Below are positions 1 through 8,516 of a DNA stretch of 64,000 bases, in pieces (the stretch's first letter is position 1; the number at the start of each line of letters is the position of its first letter). The notes beneath the pieces were generated by a model, which was not told the origin of the DNA, made no database searches, and saw nothing but the letters and a program-made list of their open reading frames with translations. This DNA comes from Marinobacter salinexigens. Its GTDB lineage: Bacteria; Pseudomonadota; Gammaproteobacteria; Pseudomonadales; Oleiphilaceae. The translations under genes were made by a program, and so were the position numbers. The stretch lies in NCBI RefSeq assembly GCF_008370345.1, contig NZ_VTUU01000001.1:482223-546222 (forward strand). Reading direction: 5' to 3'.

Positions 1-312
1 GCTTCAGGTAACCTGGCAGCCTTGCGCCAGCAGGCTCACATGCCTGTCACGCTATCGCTGAAGCCTGCCAACAGCGTCTCCGCTCTGGAAAAAGTGATTG
101 ATGCTGCCCAGACAAGCACCGGGCTGATGACCAAAACCGGACAGGGGGAACTGCGGGTGGATGTGCAACCCAGGGAGAAAATGGCATTGCTGGAAAGTGT
201 TATGAAATCTGGTGAAGTGGCGGATGTAAGCATTCACCAACCCAGCCTGGAAGACATCTATGTGCATTTTATCGGGTCGGGTGGTCTGGCCCATCGGGGA
301 GGTGGCCGATGA
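1..312 (+). CDS. nosF: NosF, ABC transporter ATP-binding protein (C-terminal part only)
   Basis: The reading frame is open from the first base of the window, so only the last 103 residues are present; the Walker motifs lie upstream. The visible part is the C-terminal tail typical of NosF-type ATPases, ending in a segment with SLEDIYVHF, the usual 'LEDVF' end signature of this ABC subfamily. Its stop overlaps the start of nosY by 4 bp, so the two are translationally coupled. NosF is known as the cytoplasmic ATPase that works with NosD and NosY in maturing the copper centres of nitrous oxide reductase. The assignment rests mostly on the neighbours nosY and nosL. Confidence 0.85.
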   Translation, partial: ASGNLAALRQQAHMPVTLSLKPANSVSALEKVIDAAQTSTGLMTKTGQGELRVDVQPREKMALLESVMKSGEVADVSIHQPSLEDIYVHFIGSGGLAHRGGGR

Positions 313-1139
313 GTAGCGTCTGGACCATCGCCCGCAAGGAGTTAAGTGACAGCCTGCGTAACCGCTGGCTGATGGCGATCTCTCTGGTCTTTGCCAGTCT
401 CGCCCTGGGCATTGCCTGGTTCGGCGCAGCAGCGTCGGGCCAGGTGGGCTACGCCTCGACACCGGCTACCATTGCCAGTCTGGCAAGCCTGGGTATTTTC
501 CTGATTCCCTTGATTGCGCTGTTGTTGGCTTACGATGCGATTGTCGGTGAAGAGGAGGGCGGAACCCTGTTGCTGCTGATGACCTATCCGCTCAGCCGCA
601 GTCAGTTGCTGCTCGGGAAGTTTCTGGGGCACGGTCTGACGCTGGCCCTGGCTACGCTGATCGGGTTTGGAGTGGCCGGTGTTGCCATCGCACTGCTGGT
701 GGATAATGTTGCGATCGTTAGCCTGGCGATTGCCATGCTGCGTTTTATCGCCTCTACCGTTCTTCTGGGCTGGGGATTTATTGCCCTGGCCTATGTTATC
801 AGCGTGAGAGTCAGTGAAAAGCCGGTAGCCGCGGGCCTTGCGTTGGCGATCTGGTTCTTCTTTGTGCTGATTTTTGACCTGGTTCTGCTGGGCACTCTGG
901 TTGCCAGTGAAGGCAAATTCAACGCAGAGCTGTTGCCCTGGCTGCTGATGCTCAACCCAACCGATATCTACCGTCTGCTCAATATCGTTGCCTTCGGGGA
1001 TGGAGCTCAGCTCAGCGGTGTATTGAGTCTGGGAGCTGATCTTCCTGTTGGCGCCGTCGGCCTCTGGTTTGCTCTGGTGCTTTGGTTTGTCATCCCGCTG
1101 GCCGGTGCCCTGTTGTTGTTCCGAAATCGTCGAATCTGA
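309..1139 (+). CDS. nosY: NosY, ABC transporter permease for nitrous oxide reductase maturation
   Basis: A 276-residue inner-membrane protein with about six hydrophobic segments, starting just after an amphipathic N-terminus (WTIARKELSDSLRNRW) typical of ABC-2 type permeases. A short GEEEGGTLLLLMTYPLSR stretch after the second helix matches the conserved loop of NosY-like proteins. Length agrees with the family. It overlaps nosF by 4 bp and is followed 14 bp later by nosL, so the order F-Y-L of nos clusters is preserved. NosY forms the membrane part of the NosDFY complex, which moves or remodels something needed for the CuZ site of NosZ in the periplasm. Confidence 0.92.
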   Translation: MSSVWTIARKELSDSLRNRWLMAISLVFASLALGIAWFGAAASGQVGYASTPATIASLASLGIFLIPLIALLLAYDAIVGEEEGGTLLLLMTYPLSRSQLLLGKFLGHGLTLALATLIGFGVAGVAIALLVDNVAIVSLAIAMLRFIASTVLLGWGFIALAYVISVRVSEKPVAAGLALAIWFFFVLIFDLVLLGTLVASEGKFNAELLPWLLMLNPTDIYRLLNIVAFGDGAQLSGVLSLGADLPVGAVGLWFALVLWFVIPLAGALLLFRNRRI

Positions 1140-1153
1140 ATGGAGTTTTCCTG

Positions 1154-1735
1154 ATGAAACCATCAAATCTCAGTGGGTTGTTGGTACTGCTGGCGGCCAT
1201 GACGCTGGCAGCCTGCGGTGGTACCGAAGAAGCAGTGGCCAGCAAACCGGTCCCGGTGAACTTCCAGAGTGGCGACGAATGCCATGTCTGCGGCATGGTG
1301 ATCAGTGGCTTCCCGGGACCGAAAGGAGAGGCCATCACCGAAAAGGAACATCAGGTTCACAAGTTCTGTTCCACCAAAGACATGTTTGCCTGGGTCCTGC
1401 AGCCGGAAAACATCAACCGGGAACACACGCTTTATGTTCATGACATGGCACAAAGCGAGTGGACAGAGCCTGACGACACGGACCTGATTGATGCCCGGGA
1501 TGCGTTTTACGTGGCTGGCTCGAATCGCATGGGAGCCATGGGGCCAACACTGGCGTCGTTCGCTAGCCGGGACAGTGCTGAAGCGTTTGCCAGTGAATAT
1601 GGCGGGAACGTTCTCAAATTCAGCGAAGTAACTCTGGGACACCTGAACAGTCCGATGCCGGCGAGTGATTCCGGAGAGTTGCTGATGGAGTCAATGGATC
1701 ATAGCCGCATGGATTCAATGCACACGGAGCAATGA
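1154..1735 (+). CDS. nosL: NosL, copper-binding lipoprotein of nos maturation
   Basis: The start at 1154 gives a 193-residue lipoprotein: a charged N-terminus, a hydrophobic stretch and the lipobox LAAC with the lipidated Cys at residue 21. An upstream in-frame start at 1082 would lie inside nosY and spoil the signal peptide. The mature protein contains the CHVCGM motif that in NosL carries the Cu(I)-binding residues. NosL delivers copper to NosZ in the periplasm. The C-terminal tail (about the last 18 residues) is unusually rich in Met and His (MESMDHSRMDSMH) and may be an extra copper-binding segment. Last gene of the visible nos operon; it faces moaA tail to tail. Confidence 0.93.
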   Translation: MKPSNLSGLLVLLAAMTLAACGGTEEAVASKPVPVNFQSGDECHVCGMVISGFPGPKGEAITEKEHQVHKFCSTKDMFAWVLQPENINREHTLYVHDMAQSEWTEPDDTDLIDARDAFYVAGSNRMGAMGPTLASFASRDSAEAFASEYGGNVLKFSEVTLGHLNSPMPASDSGELLMESMDHSRMDSMHTEQ

Positions 1736-1774
1736 GCCGGAAAGGGAAAGATGAAAGATCGGGGAACTGGGGTG

Positions 1775-2764
1775 TCACCCCCCCGTCATGTTCATGAAAC
1801 GAAGGATCTGGACGTCGCCATTGGTTGAGAAATGATGGCGTTCAGGTTTCAGGTCCATGGCGTTGATGATGGTCTGGCGGAGCTTGTTGTCCGATGTCGG
1901 GTTAGCCCGCAGTACCCTGCGCAGATCAACGGAATGTTCGTTACCCAGACACAGCAGCAGCCTGCCTTCCACCGTCACCCGCACACGGTTGCAGGTGGCG
2001 CAGAAGTTATGGGAGTGGGGTGAAATAAAGCCGACCCGAATCGGGCTGTCCGGCATGCGGTAATAGCGGGCGGGGCCGCCGGAGTCCTCAGTTGCAGGAA
2101 CCAGTTCATGGTGCTGCCGAATGGTCTCTCTGACTTCCTCGCTGGTACACAGCGCAAGACCGCGATCATGCTCGGAGATCTCACCCAGCGGCATTTCCTC
2201 AATAAAGCTGATGTCTACCTGCTTGCGACGGGCAAACTCGATCAACTCGGGAATTTCCTCGTCATTGCGACCTTTCATCACCACCGTATTCAGCTTGATG
2301 CTCCGGAACCCGGCTTTGCGGGCCGCGTCGATGCCGTCGAGAACCTGGTTGAGCTTGCCTGTCCGGGTAATGCTGTGGAATTTGTCGGCATCGAGGGAGT
2401 CAAGGCTGATGTTAAGGCGGTGCATGCCAGCCTTGCGCAACGGTTCAGCCATGGTCGCCAGTTGGCTTCCATTAGTGGTCATGGCGAAGTCCCGCAAACC
2501 ATAGGAGCCAATCTCTCTGACCAGGTCGAGTATACCGTTGCGGACCATGGGCTCACCGCCGGTGAGGCGGATCTTTTCGGTGCCCAGAGACACAAAATTA
2601 CGAGCCACGCGAGCAATCTCTTCAAGGCTGAGAACTTGCTGCCGAGGCAGGAAGGTCATGTCTTCAGCCATGCAATACACGCAGCGAAAGTCACACCGGT
2701 CTGTGACGGACAGGCGCACGTAGTTTACGGTGCGGCCAAAGCGGTCTGTCAATTTTTGCGGCAT
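1775..2764 (-). CDS. moaA: GTP 3',8-cyclase MoaA (molybdenum cofactor synthesis)
   Basis: 329-residue radical SAM enzyme that starts molybdopterin synthesis by rearranging GTP to 3',8-cyclo-GTP, which MoaC then processes. The N-terminal cluster motif is CDFRCVYC (Cys 24, 28, 31). A second set of cysteines (CATC, then C about 13 residues later) near residues 255-275 binds the second 4Fe-4S cluster that contacts GTP. The protein ends in Gly-Gly, a catalytically important tail in MoaA. It stands alone here; a 40 bp gap separates it from the converging nosL. The link to denitrification is that nitrate reductase needs molybdopterin. Confidence 0.96.
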   Translation of the reverse strand: MPQKLTDRFGRTVNYVRLSVTDRCDFRCVYCMAEDMTFLPRQQVLSLEEIARVARNFVSLGTEKIRLTGGEPMVRNGILDLVREIGSYGLRDFAMTTNGSQLATMAEPLRKAGMHRLNISLDSLDADKFHSITRTGKLNQVLDGIDAARKAGFRSIKLNTVVMKGRNDEEIPELIEFARRKQVDISFIEEMPLGEISEHDRGLALCTSEEVRETIRQHHELVPATEDSGGPARYYRMPDSPIRVGFISPHSHNFCATCNRVRVTVEGRLLLCLGNEHSVDLRRVLRANPTSDNKLRQTIINAMDLKPERHHFSTNGDVQILRFMNMTGG

Positions 2765-2946
2765 GGGAACGAATCCTGCGTGCGTGACGTGTATATAAGT
2801 ACTGTAGATGAAGTATTGCAGATTAGCGCCTGGATTCCGATACCCCTGGTGAGGTAACGAAAAGCTCTAAAGCGGTATCCTGGGAGATGAGAGCGATCTA
2901 ATAATGTAGAATAAATGAAGGTATAGAGTTTGGTGGGGCTGCTGTT

Positions 2947-3315
2947 ATGAGTGAAGGGTCGGGGAGAACAAGTTTTCTGATTCTTGCATATGTCTCCGTC
3001 GGACTTGCGGTTGCGGGTGTGGTTCTGCCGTTGTTACCTACAACTCCATTTGTTCTCCTTGCAGCTTTTTTCGCCAGTAAAGGGTCTCCGACCTTCGCCC
3101 GATGGCTCGACGAACATCCCAGGTATGGGCCAATTATCGAGAATTGGCGGAAGAATCGGGTGGTGCCGCTGAACGCTAAAATCCTGGCCTGCACTATGAT
3201 GACTCTGAGCTGGGGCCTGCTTTTTGTGATGGGCTCATCTGCGGTGGTTCTGACAGTGGTTGCTCTGTTTTTGGTCGGATCAGCCAGCTATTTGCTCACT
3301 CGACCATCCCGTTGA
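2947..3315 (+). CDS. YbaN/DUF454 family small membrane protein
   Basis: 122 residues with two N-terminal hydrophobic segments (about residues 10-45) and two more near the C-terminus. The conserved block LPLLPTTPFVLLAAFF followed by FARWLDEHPRYGP and IENWRKNRVV is the signature of DUF454 (E. coli YbaN). A purine-rich ribosome site (GGTGGGG) precedes the ATG. The function of this inner-membrane family is not known. It lies 30 bp upstream of nsrR in the same direction, so the two may be co-transcribed, which would put it under nitric oxide control; that is inference. Confidence 0.85.
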   Translation: MSEGSGRTSFLILAYVSVGLAVAGVVLPLLPTTPFVLLAAFFASKGSPTFARWLDEHPRYGPIIENWRKNRVVPLNAKILACTMMTLSWGLLFVMGSSAVVLTVVALFLVGSASYLLTRPSR

Positions 3316-3345
3316 ACTATGCCTTGTGACGAACTGGAGTAATAC

Positions 3346-3783
3346 ATGCATATCACCCGCTATACAGACTACTCTCTGCGAGTGTTGATTTATCTGGCAG
3401 TTCAGGGTGACCGCCTGGCGACCATCCAGGAAATTGCTGACAGTTACGGTATATCCAAGAACCACTTGATGAAAGTGGTGCATCAGCTCAATAAAAAGGG
3501 CTACATCGAAACGGTTCGGGGAAAGAAGGGCGGTATGCGCCTGCACATGGCTCCGAAAGATATCAATGTCGGGATTCTGGTTCGGGAGACCGAGCAGGAT
3601 TTGAGTATCGTTGAATGTCAGGCGTCCAGTGACTCATGCCGGATCACGCCCGTTTGTGGTCTCAAGTCGATGTTTTCCGAGGCGCTTCAGGCCTTTCTTT
3701 CGGCGCTTGATAAATACACGTTGGCCGATGTGATCCAGGATCAGCATCGGCCTCAGTTGCTGCGCTTACTTCACATTACCTGA
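3346..3783 (+). CDS. nsrR: NsrR, nitric oxide-sensing Rrf2 family repressor
   Basis: 145-residue regulator with an N-terminal winged helix (YTDYSLRVLIYLA, typical Rrf2 start) and three cysteines at 91, 98 and 104 that bind an Fe-S cluster; E. coli NsrR has C91, C96 and C102. Nitric oxide destroys the cluster and releases DNA. In other bacteria NsrR controls NO detoxification and denitrification genes, so its position near nos and moaA is sensible. Its last 13 bp overlap the 3' end of the converging desaturase gene. The short N-terminal block of conserved residues distinguishes it from IscR, whose cysteine spacing differs. Confidence 0.9.
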   Translation: MHITRYTDYSLRVLIYLAVQGDRLATIQEIADSYGISKNHLMKVVHQLNKKGYIETVRGKKGGMRLHMAPKDINVGILVRETEQDLSIVECQASSDSCRITPVCGLKSMFSEALQAFLSALDKYTLADVIQDQHRPQLLRLLHIT

Positions 3784-4862
3784 GCGGGCTGTGGTGCAGT
3801 CAGCTTCTGGCGCATACGGTCAGGCAGTGAGTAGGTCATGATTCGTTTCAGTACCGTGCCGTACTGGCGGGCAAAACTGCCGGTGTTGTAGTGGATGCCG
3901 TGTTTGCGGCATACAGCCTGTACCTTTTCTGAGATTTCCGGATAGCGGTGTGCCGGCAGATCAGGAAACACATGGTGTTCGATCTGGTAGCTCAGGTGCC
4001 CGCTTAACAGGTGTACCCACTTACCACCGGTGAAGTTGGATGAGCCGGTGAGTTGTCTCAGGTACCAGTGTCCCTTGCTTTCGTTCTCGCATTCCTCTTC
4101 GGTGAATGTCTCCGCATCCTGAGTGAAGTGGCCGCAGAAGATAACCGTGGATGACCACAGGTTACGAATCAGGTTAGCTCCAATGTTTCCTGCCAGCACG
4201 ATCGGTGCAACCGGGAAAGTGATCAGTGGAAAGAAGACGTAATCCTTGAAGGCCTGGCGTCCGCCCTTGCGGAAAAAGTCCTTGAGGAAGGGCAGTTTTG
4301 ATTTCCAAGTGATTTCCCGCCGGCGCAGACGTTCGCTCTCCAGCTCATGAACGCCAACGCCCCACTGGAACAGAACCGTCAGCAGGATGTAGTTGACGAA
4401 CTGGAACAGGTGGCCCGGGTGCCATTTCACGTCGTCGCTCAGGCGCAGAACAGCGTAGCCGTAATCGCGGTCCTTGCCGATGACGTTGGTGTAAGTATGG
4501 TGTTCATAGTTGTGGGTGCGGCGCCAGGAGTCGCTGGTGCACACGGTATCCCACTCGTAGGTCTGCGAGTGCAGGGACGGATCGTTCATCCAGTCATACT
4601 GGCCGTGCATCACATTATGTCCGATCTCCATGTTCTCGATGATCTTGGAGAGGCCAAGGGCGGCGGTGGCGGCCACAAAAACCGGTGGGATAAAACCGAA
4701 AGGCATCATCACCCGGCCACTCACTTCCAGTGTCCTGTGCAGGCGTACAATCCAGCGGATGTATTGGGCATCCCGCTCACCGCGATCAGCCAGGACTTCA
4801 TCCCGGATCGCATTCAGGTCTTTTTCCAGTTCAGCCAGTTGCTGTTCATTCATCTTGATCAT
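3771..4862 (-). CDS. Membrane fatty acid desaturase (DesB/acyl-CoA delta-9 type)
   Basis: 363-residue di-iron membrane desaturase. Three histidine boxes are visible: HNVMH near residue 82, HNYEHH near 117 and the third QIEHH in the C-terminal third. They hold the di-iron centre that introduces a double bond into acyl chains. The start at 4862 is chosen because GAGGAG lies 7 bp upstream; the ATG five codons earlier overlaps that site. Together with the reductase gene 51 bp upstream it forms a desaturase/electron-donor pair like P. aeruginosa DesC-DesB, under the DesT-like repressor encoded divergently. The 3' end overlaps nsrR by 13 bp. Substrate (acyl-CoA or phospholipid) cannot be told from sequence. 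Confidence 0.9.
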   Translation of the reverse strand: MIKMNEQQLAELEKDLNAIRDEVLADRGERDAQYIRWIVRLHRTLEVSGRVMMPFGFIPPVFVAATAALGLSKIIENMEIGHNVMHGQYDWMNDPSLHSQTYEWDTVCTSDSWRRTHNYEHHTYTNVIGKDRDYGYAVLRLSDDVKWHPGHLFQFVNYILLTVLFQWGVGVHELESERLRRREITWKSKLPFLKDFFRKGGRQAFKDYVFFPLITFPVAPIVLAGNIGANLIRNLWSSTVIFCGHFTQDAETFTEEECENESKGHWYLRQLTGSSNFTGGKWVHLLSGHLSYQIEHHVFPDLPAHRYPEISEKVQAVCRKHGIHYNTGSFARQYGTVLKRIMTYSLPDRMRQKLTAPQPAQVM

Positions 4863-4913
4863 GATTCTGCTCCTCATGTCGGCTCAGCCGGCATGTATCT
4901 GTTCGGAATTTGT

Positions 4914-6017
4914 TCAGGCTTCGACGGACACCGGCCCCTGGGGCACGGACACGCAAAGCTGGATGTTCTCTTCGCCGGGGCCGGAGGACTGACCGGTGAT
5001 TCGGTTGATCACTGTGCCGCTGGTTTTCCGGCAGCTGCATTGGTGGCAGATGCCCATCCGGCAGCCATAGCGGGGCGACAGCCCTGCCGCTTCAGCCATC
5101 TCCAGCAGATTGGCGTCACCTTCGGAGCTGACTTCCACCTGGCTTTTTGCGAATTGCACGGTGCCGCCCACCGCCCCGCCGTCCAGTACTGTCGCCGGAG
5201 CTGCAAAGAAGGTCTTGTGAATGCTGTCTTCCTTAACTCCGAGGTTCTGGAGTTGGGATCCTGCCAGGTCCATCAGGCCACCGGGGCCGCACATATAAAC
5301 GTCGCGTGCTTTCAGGCCCGGTACCGCCTGCAAATCACTTTCCCGGAGGTAGCGGGGCTCATCGCTCTCATGGGTAATAATGATGGTAAGGGTCAACGCC
5401 GGGTATCGAGATGCAAGGGCCTCAAGCTTTTCCCGAGCGATGATGTCGCTGCTGGTACGAACGAAGTACAACAGCGTTACTGGTGCGCGGTAGTCATCCG
5501 CTGCCATGGTTTCCAGCATGCTCAGGATGGGGGTAATGCCGCTGCCACCCGCAATGAACAGGATTGGGCGGGGTGTCGCAGGCAGACGGAACTCTCCAAA
5601 GGCTTCCTTAAGGCCGATAGTGGTGCCGGCCTCAAGACGGTCGTGGATCCAGTTCGTCACCAGGCCGCCCGGAAGCCGCTTGATGGTCAGGGTAACCAGT
5701 CCCTGCTTTTTCCAGAGGGCAGGAGCGCTGGAAAGGCTGAAGGTGCGGTCATGGCGAACACCGTCGATTTCGACACAGATGTTCACGTGCTGGCCGGCCT
5801 CGAAACCTTCCCAGTGTGCAGCTGGTTTCAAAACCAGGGTTTTCGTATCGGATGTTTCGTTGATGATCTGCTTTACCAGCGCCGGTGTGTACTGTTGTAC
5901 CCACATTGGATTGACCTGTTCCAGAAGCGGATCGAAAAAGGCAGCCGGGTCATCCCGGTTAAAAAGCTGCCTGCCAAGCCACTGGAGCGCTTTGTTCTGG
6001 GTCTGTCTTGCTAGCAT
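4914..6017 (-). CDS. Ferredoxin/flavin reductase, electron donor to the desaturase
   Basis: 367-residue protein with three modules: an FAD-binding barrel, an NAD(P)H-binding domain (IFIAGGSGITPILSML near residues 150-165; MCGPGGLMD near 250) and a C-terminal plant-type 2Fe-2S ferredoxin domain. The cluster cysteines are seen as CRMGICHQC and a last Cys in IQLCVSVPQG. Such chimeric reductases pass electrons from NADPH through FAD and 2Fe-2S to the membrane desaturase encoded 51 bp downstream. It is the first gene of the operon; operator-like palindromes lie directly upstream at 6043-6086. Family: DesC-type reductase of Pseudomonas. Confidence 0.9.
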   Translation of the reverse strand: MLARQTQNKALQWLGRQLFNRDDPAAFFDPLLEQVNPMWVQQYTPALVKQIINETSDTKTLVLKPAAHWEGFEAGQHVNICVEIDGVRHDRTFSLSSAPALWKKQGLVTLTIKRLPGGLVTNWIHDRLEAGTTIGLKEAFGEFRLPATPRPILFIAGGSGITPILSMLETMAADDYRAPVTLLYFVRTSSDIIAREKLEALASRYPALTLTIIITHESDEPRYLRESDLQAVPGLKARDVYMCGPGGLMDLAGSQLQNLGVKEDSIHKTFFAAPATVLDGGAVGGTVQFAKSQVEVSSEGDANLLEMAEAAGLSPRYGCRMGICHQCSCRKTSGTVINRITGQSSGPGEENIQLCVSVPQGPVSVEA

Positions 6018-6048
6018 GGTGTTTTCTCCACTGCGTCATCTGCACTAA

Positions 6049-6086
6049 TGTGTACAGTTGTTCACTAATGTGTACGACTGTACACA
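6049..6086. promoter_or_regulatory. Two DesT-type operator-like sites upstream of the reductase-desaturase operon
   Basis: Two 18 bp sites of the same layout (7 bp arm, 4 bp spacer, 7 bp arm). Site 6069-6086, TGTGTACGACTGTACACA, is a perfect inverted repeat. Site 6049-6066 reads on the minus strand AGTGAACAACTGTACACA; its left half is identical to the half-site AGTGAAC of the P. aeruginosa DesT box as I remember it. The 13 bp word CACTAATGTGTAC is repeated at 6043-6055 and 6063-6075. The location between the divergent reductase and tetR-type gene fits autoregulated control of unsaturated fatty acid synthesis. Confidence 0.65.
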
Positions 6087-6162
6087 CGAGTTCTGGTTCG
6101 GGCAATGCAGAGTTCTTTGTTGGCTCAAAATGACAAATTATTTGTGCTCAGGATTTTTTGAA

Positions 6163-6180
6163 TGTGTACACTTGTTGTCC
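6163..6180. promoter_or_regulatory. Third DesT-like site near the desT-like gene start
   Basis: TGTGTACACTTGTTGTCC has the same 7-4-7 layout and the TGTGTAC left arm of the two sites at 6049-6086, with a degenerate right arm. It lies about 28 bp upstream of the chosen start of the regulator gene, a place suited to autorepression. Weaker than the other two sites. Confidence 0.45.
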
Positions 6181-6208
6181 TGTAGTCAGGAGGGAACACA
6201 GGCGAGCC

Positions 6209-6841
6209 ATGGCAGATCACCGACAACGCAGAAAACCGGGCGAAACCCGCGAGAAGCTTATGAACGCGGCGCTGGAGCTGGTAGGTAAGGGGCGGCACTT
6301 TGCCAGTCTGGGCATCCGGGAAGTCACGCGCCAGGCGGGGGTTGTCCCTACGTCCTTCTATCGTCATTTCCGTAATATGGACGATCTGGGACTGCAATTG
6401 GTGGATGAGCTGGGATTGGTTCTCCGGCGGATGATGCGAGAAGCAAGGGGAAATGTACTTCAGGCCGACAAGCTGATTGAAGAGTCCGTTGGCATTTTCA
6501 TTAACCATGCCCAGTCAAACCGGAACTTCTTTCTGTTTATGGCGCAGGGTCTGGCTGGTGAGAGTCGGGCAGTGCAGGAAGGCATTCGCAGCGAGATGCG
6601 TTTCTTTGCCAGCGAACTGGCCAACGACCTGCGACGGCTTCGCCTGGCTGAACACCTCTCGGACAAGGATCTGGATGTTACCTGTGATCTGGTGGTCCGG
6701 ACGGTGGCTTTCAGTCTGACCGATCTGCTTGGCGTTGCGGTAGAGGACGATTATCAGGTGGATCAGATCAGGAAGCGGACAACCCACTTCCTGCAACTGA
6801 TCTTTGTTGGCGCAGCCAACTGGCAGAGTGACAAGGCGTAA
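6209..6841 (+). CDS. DesT/FabR-like TetR family regulator of unsaturated fatty acid synthesis
   Basis: 210-residue TetR-family repressor. The helix-turn-helix lies at about residues 20-50 (FASLGIREVTRQAGVVPTSFYRHF), very close to DesT and FabR, which sense the ratio of saturated to unsaturated acyl-CoA. The start at 6209 (MADHRQRRK) is preferred over one 17 codons earlier because the family starts here and an AGGAGG-type site lies 14 bp upstream; spacing is long, so this is not certain. It is divergent to the reductase-desaturase operon with shared palindromic sites between, the arrangement known for desT-desCB in Pseudomonas. Confidence 0.85.
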   Translation: MADHRQRRKPGETREKLMNAALELVGKGRHFASLGIREVTRQAGVVPTSFYRHFRNMDDLGLQLVDELGLVLRRMMREARGNVLQADKLIEESVGIFINHAQSNRNFFLFMAQGLAGESRAVQEGIRSEMRFFASELANDLRRLRLAEHLSDKDLDVTCDLVVRTVAFSLTDLLGVAVEDDYQVDQIRKRTTHFLQLIFVGAANWQSDKA

Positions 6842-6870
6842 TCAAATTATCCCATCTCTGGGATAACCTT

Positions 6871-8283
6871 CTACTTCTTCCCGTCTGGCGGCAATATCAG
6901 GGTTTCCAGCTCATCGAGAGCTTCTCCGGTATAGACCGCCAGTTTCTGCATGCTGGGCAGGGTGTCCCGGCAACCGGTAAACCCGAAGTTCAGCGATCCC
7001 GCGTAGCTCAGGCAGGTGATGTTGAGCGCACCGCCATGGGCAATCAACGACACTGGATACATGGCTTCCAGTTTTGCCCCTTCGTAATAGAGCGTGCGTT
7101 GAGGCCCCGGTACGTTCGAAATGGTGACATTGAACACCGGACGCATCCTGCCACCCATGCCAGACATCAGCTGTAGAATGTAGGGTGACATCAGCAGCAT
7201 GGTGTATTGGGTCAGGGCGCTTTTCGGCAGTTTCTGCAGGTGTTCCTTTGCCCGCCGGGTGGATGTCTTGATGTGCTGGAGGCGGTTCAGCGGGTCCGGT
7301 TCGTTGGTGGCCAGAGACGCAATCATGAAACTGATCTGTGTGCCGGTTCCCTGATCATCAGAGGGACGGATGTTTACAGGAATGCCGGCGGTGAGAGGCG
7401 TATCTGGAAGACCTTCATCCTGCTCCAGCAGAAAGCGCCGTAAGGCCGTGCCGCAGAGATACAGCACAATGTCATTCAATGAACCGCCGGAGGCATGAGC
7501 CAGTGCTTTGAGGCGTTCAAGCTGATAGTGCTGGGTAGCAAAGCGGCGCTGGCCGGTCACCCGGTGATTGATTTTTGATACCGGGCCGGTGAAGGGGGCT
7601 GTCAGGCCATCTTCCGGATGACGCACGGAATGCACCAGCCGATTACCCGCCTGCCAGAGCCGGGGTGCCATATCCGCCTGAAGTTTCAGCGCTTCCATGG
7701 CCTGGGAGAAGGCGCCGGGAATCGTGGCTTCGGAATCAGACTTGTTACCCCGACGACGTTCAGGCCGCACTGACCACGGCGGCAGCATGTCTCGCTTGTC
7801 TGCATCGGTGGTCAGCACCCGTTGCATCAGGCGAACGCCGCTGATGCCGTCAATCATCGAGTGATGCATCTTGGTATAGAGTGCGAACCGGTTGTTTTCC
7901 AGCCCTTCGATAACGTGGCATTCCCAGAGTGGACGATCAAAGTCCAGCGGGTTTGAATGCAGGCGGGAAACCAGCACCCCCAGCTCGCGTTCGCCACCGG
8001 GCTTTGGCAGGGCAGAATGGCGGACGTGGTAATCCAGGTCGATGTTCTTGTCGACTTTCCATGTTGGCGCCAGCAGTCGTCCGAGAAAACCGGACCACGC
8101 CAGCTTCGAGCCCCAGGGCGGGGCAACGTCGCCGGCTTCTTTCATACGGGCGACCATATCCCGCAGGAAAGTATCAGGAGCTTCATCCGGGAGGGAGAAA
8201 ATCTGCAGAGTGCCCACATGCATTGGGGTATCGTCAGATTCTACGGCCAGCCACGAGGCGTCCAGTGTTCCTAGGCGTTTCAT
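6871..8283 (-). CDS. Wax ester synthase / diacylglycerol acyltransferase (WS/DGAT)
   Basis: 470-residue bifunctional acyltransferase that joins fatty alcohols or diacylglycerol to acyl-CoA, making storage wax esters or triacylglycerol at the inner membrane. The catalytic HHSMIDG motif (HHxxxDG) is at residues 140-146, and the PLW and NVPGP blocks of the family are present. The start MKRLGTLDASWL is typical of the family; an upstream in-frame start 22 codons earlier has no homologous look. From memory the sequence closely follows Marinobacter WS2 (Ma2), the main reason for placing the window in that genus. Converges with the DesT-like gene, 29 bp apart. Confidence 0.93.
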   Translation of the reverse strand: MKRLGTLDASWLAVESDDTPMHVGTLQIFSLPDEAPDTFLRDMVARMKEAGDVAPPWGSKLAWSGFLGRLLAPTWKVDKNIDLDYHVRHSALPKPGGERELGVLVSRLHSNPLDFDRPLWECHVIEGLENNRFALYTKMHHSMIDGISGVRLMQRVLTTDADKRDMLPPWSVRPERRRGNKSDSEATIPGAFSQAMEALKLQADMAPRLWQAGNRLVHSVRHPEDGLTAPFTGPVSKINHRVTGQRRFATQHYQLERLKALAHASGGSLNDIVLYLCGTALRRFLLEQDEGLPDTPLTAGIPVNIRPSDDQGTGTQISFMIASLATNEPDPLNRLQHIKTSTRRAKEHLQKLPKSALTQYTMLLMSPYILQLMSGMGGRMRPVFNVTISNVPGPQRTLYYEGAKLEAMYPVSLIAHGGALNITCLSYAGSLNFGFTGCRDTLPSMQKLAVYTGEALDELETLILPPDGKK

Positions 8284-8516
8284 TCCTTGTTGTGCTCCAC
8301 GGGTGTAAGGGTTCTTTTGAATAAGGCTTCTTTTGATTGTAGCTTGCAAGTATACGAGGTTAGTGAACAGTTAACGATGTGACCCATCGAAAGGTTCCAG
8401 TGTTTTTGCTGTGGATCACGATTATCGTGGGAACCCGACTTCTGTTCAGTATTCGTGATCGTTGTATCTGGCTATGCTTGGGAATTGATCGTCTCGTAAT
8501 GGGTGGAGTTTCCGGT

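Noticed and set aside
4347..6014. 555-codon open frame on the plus strand
   Set aside because: Entirely antisense to the desaturase and its reductase, whose motifs are clear; typical of GC-rich codon shadows.
8362..8368. DesT half-site AGTGAAC upstream of the wax ester synthase
   Set aside because: Only one 7 bp half matches; the second arm of the box is missing.
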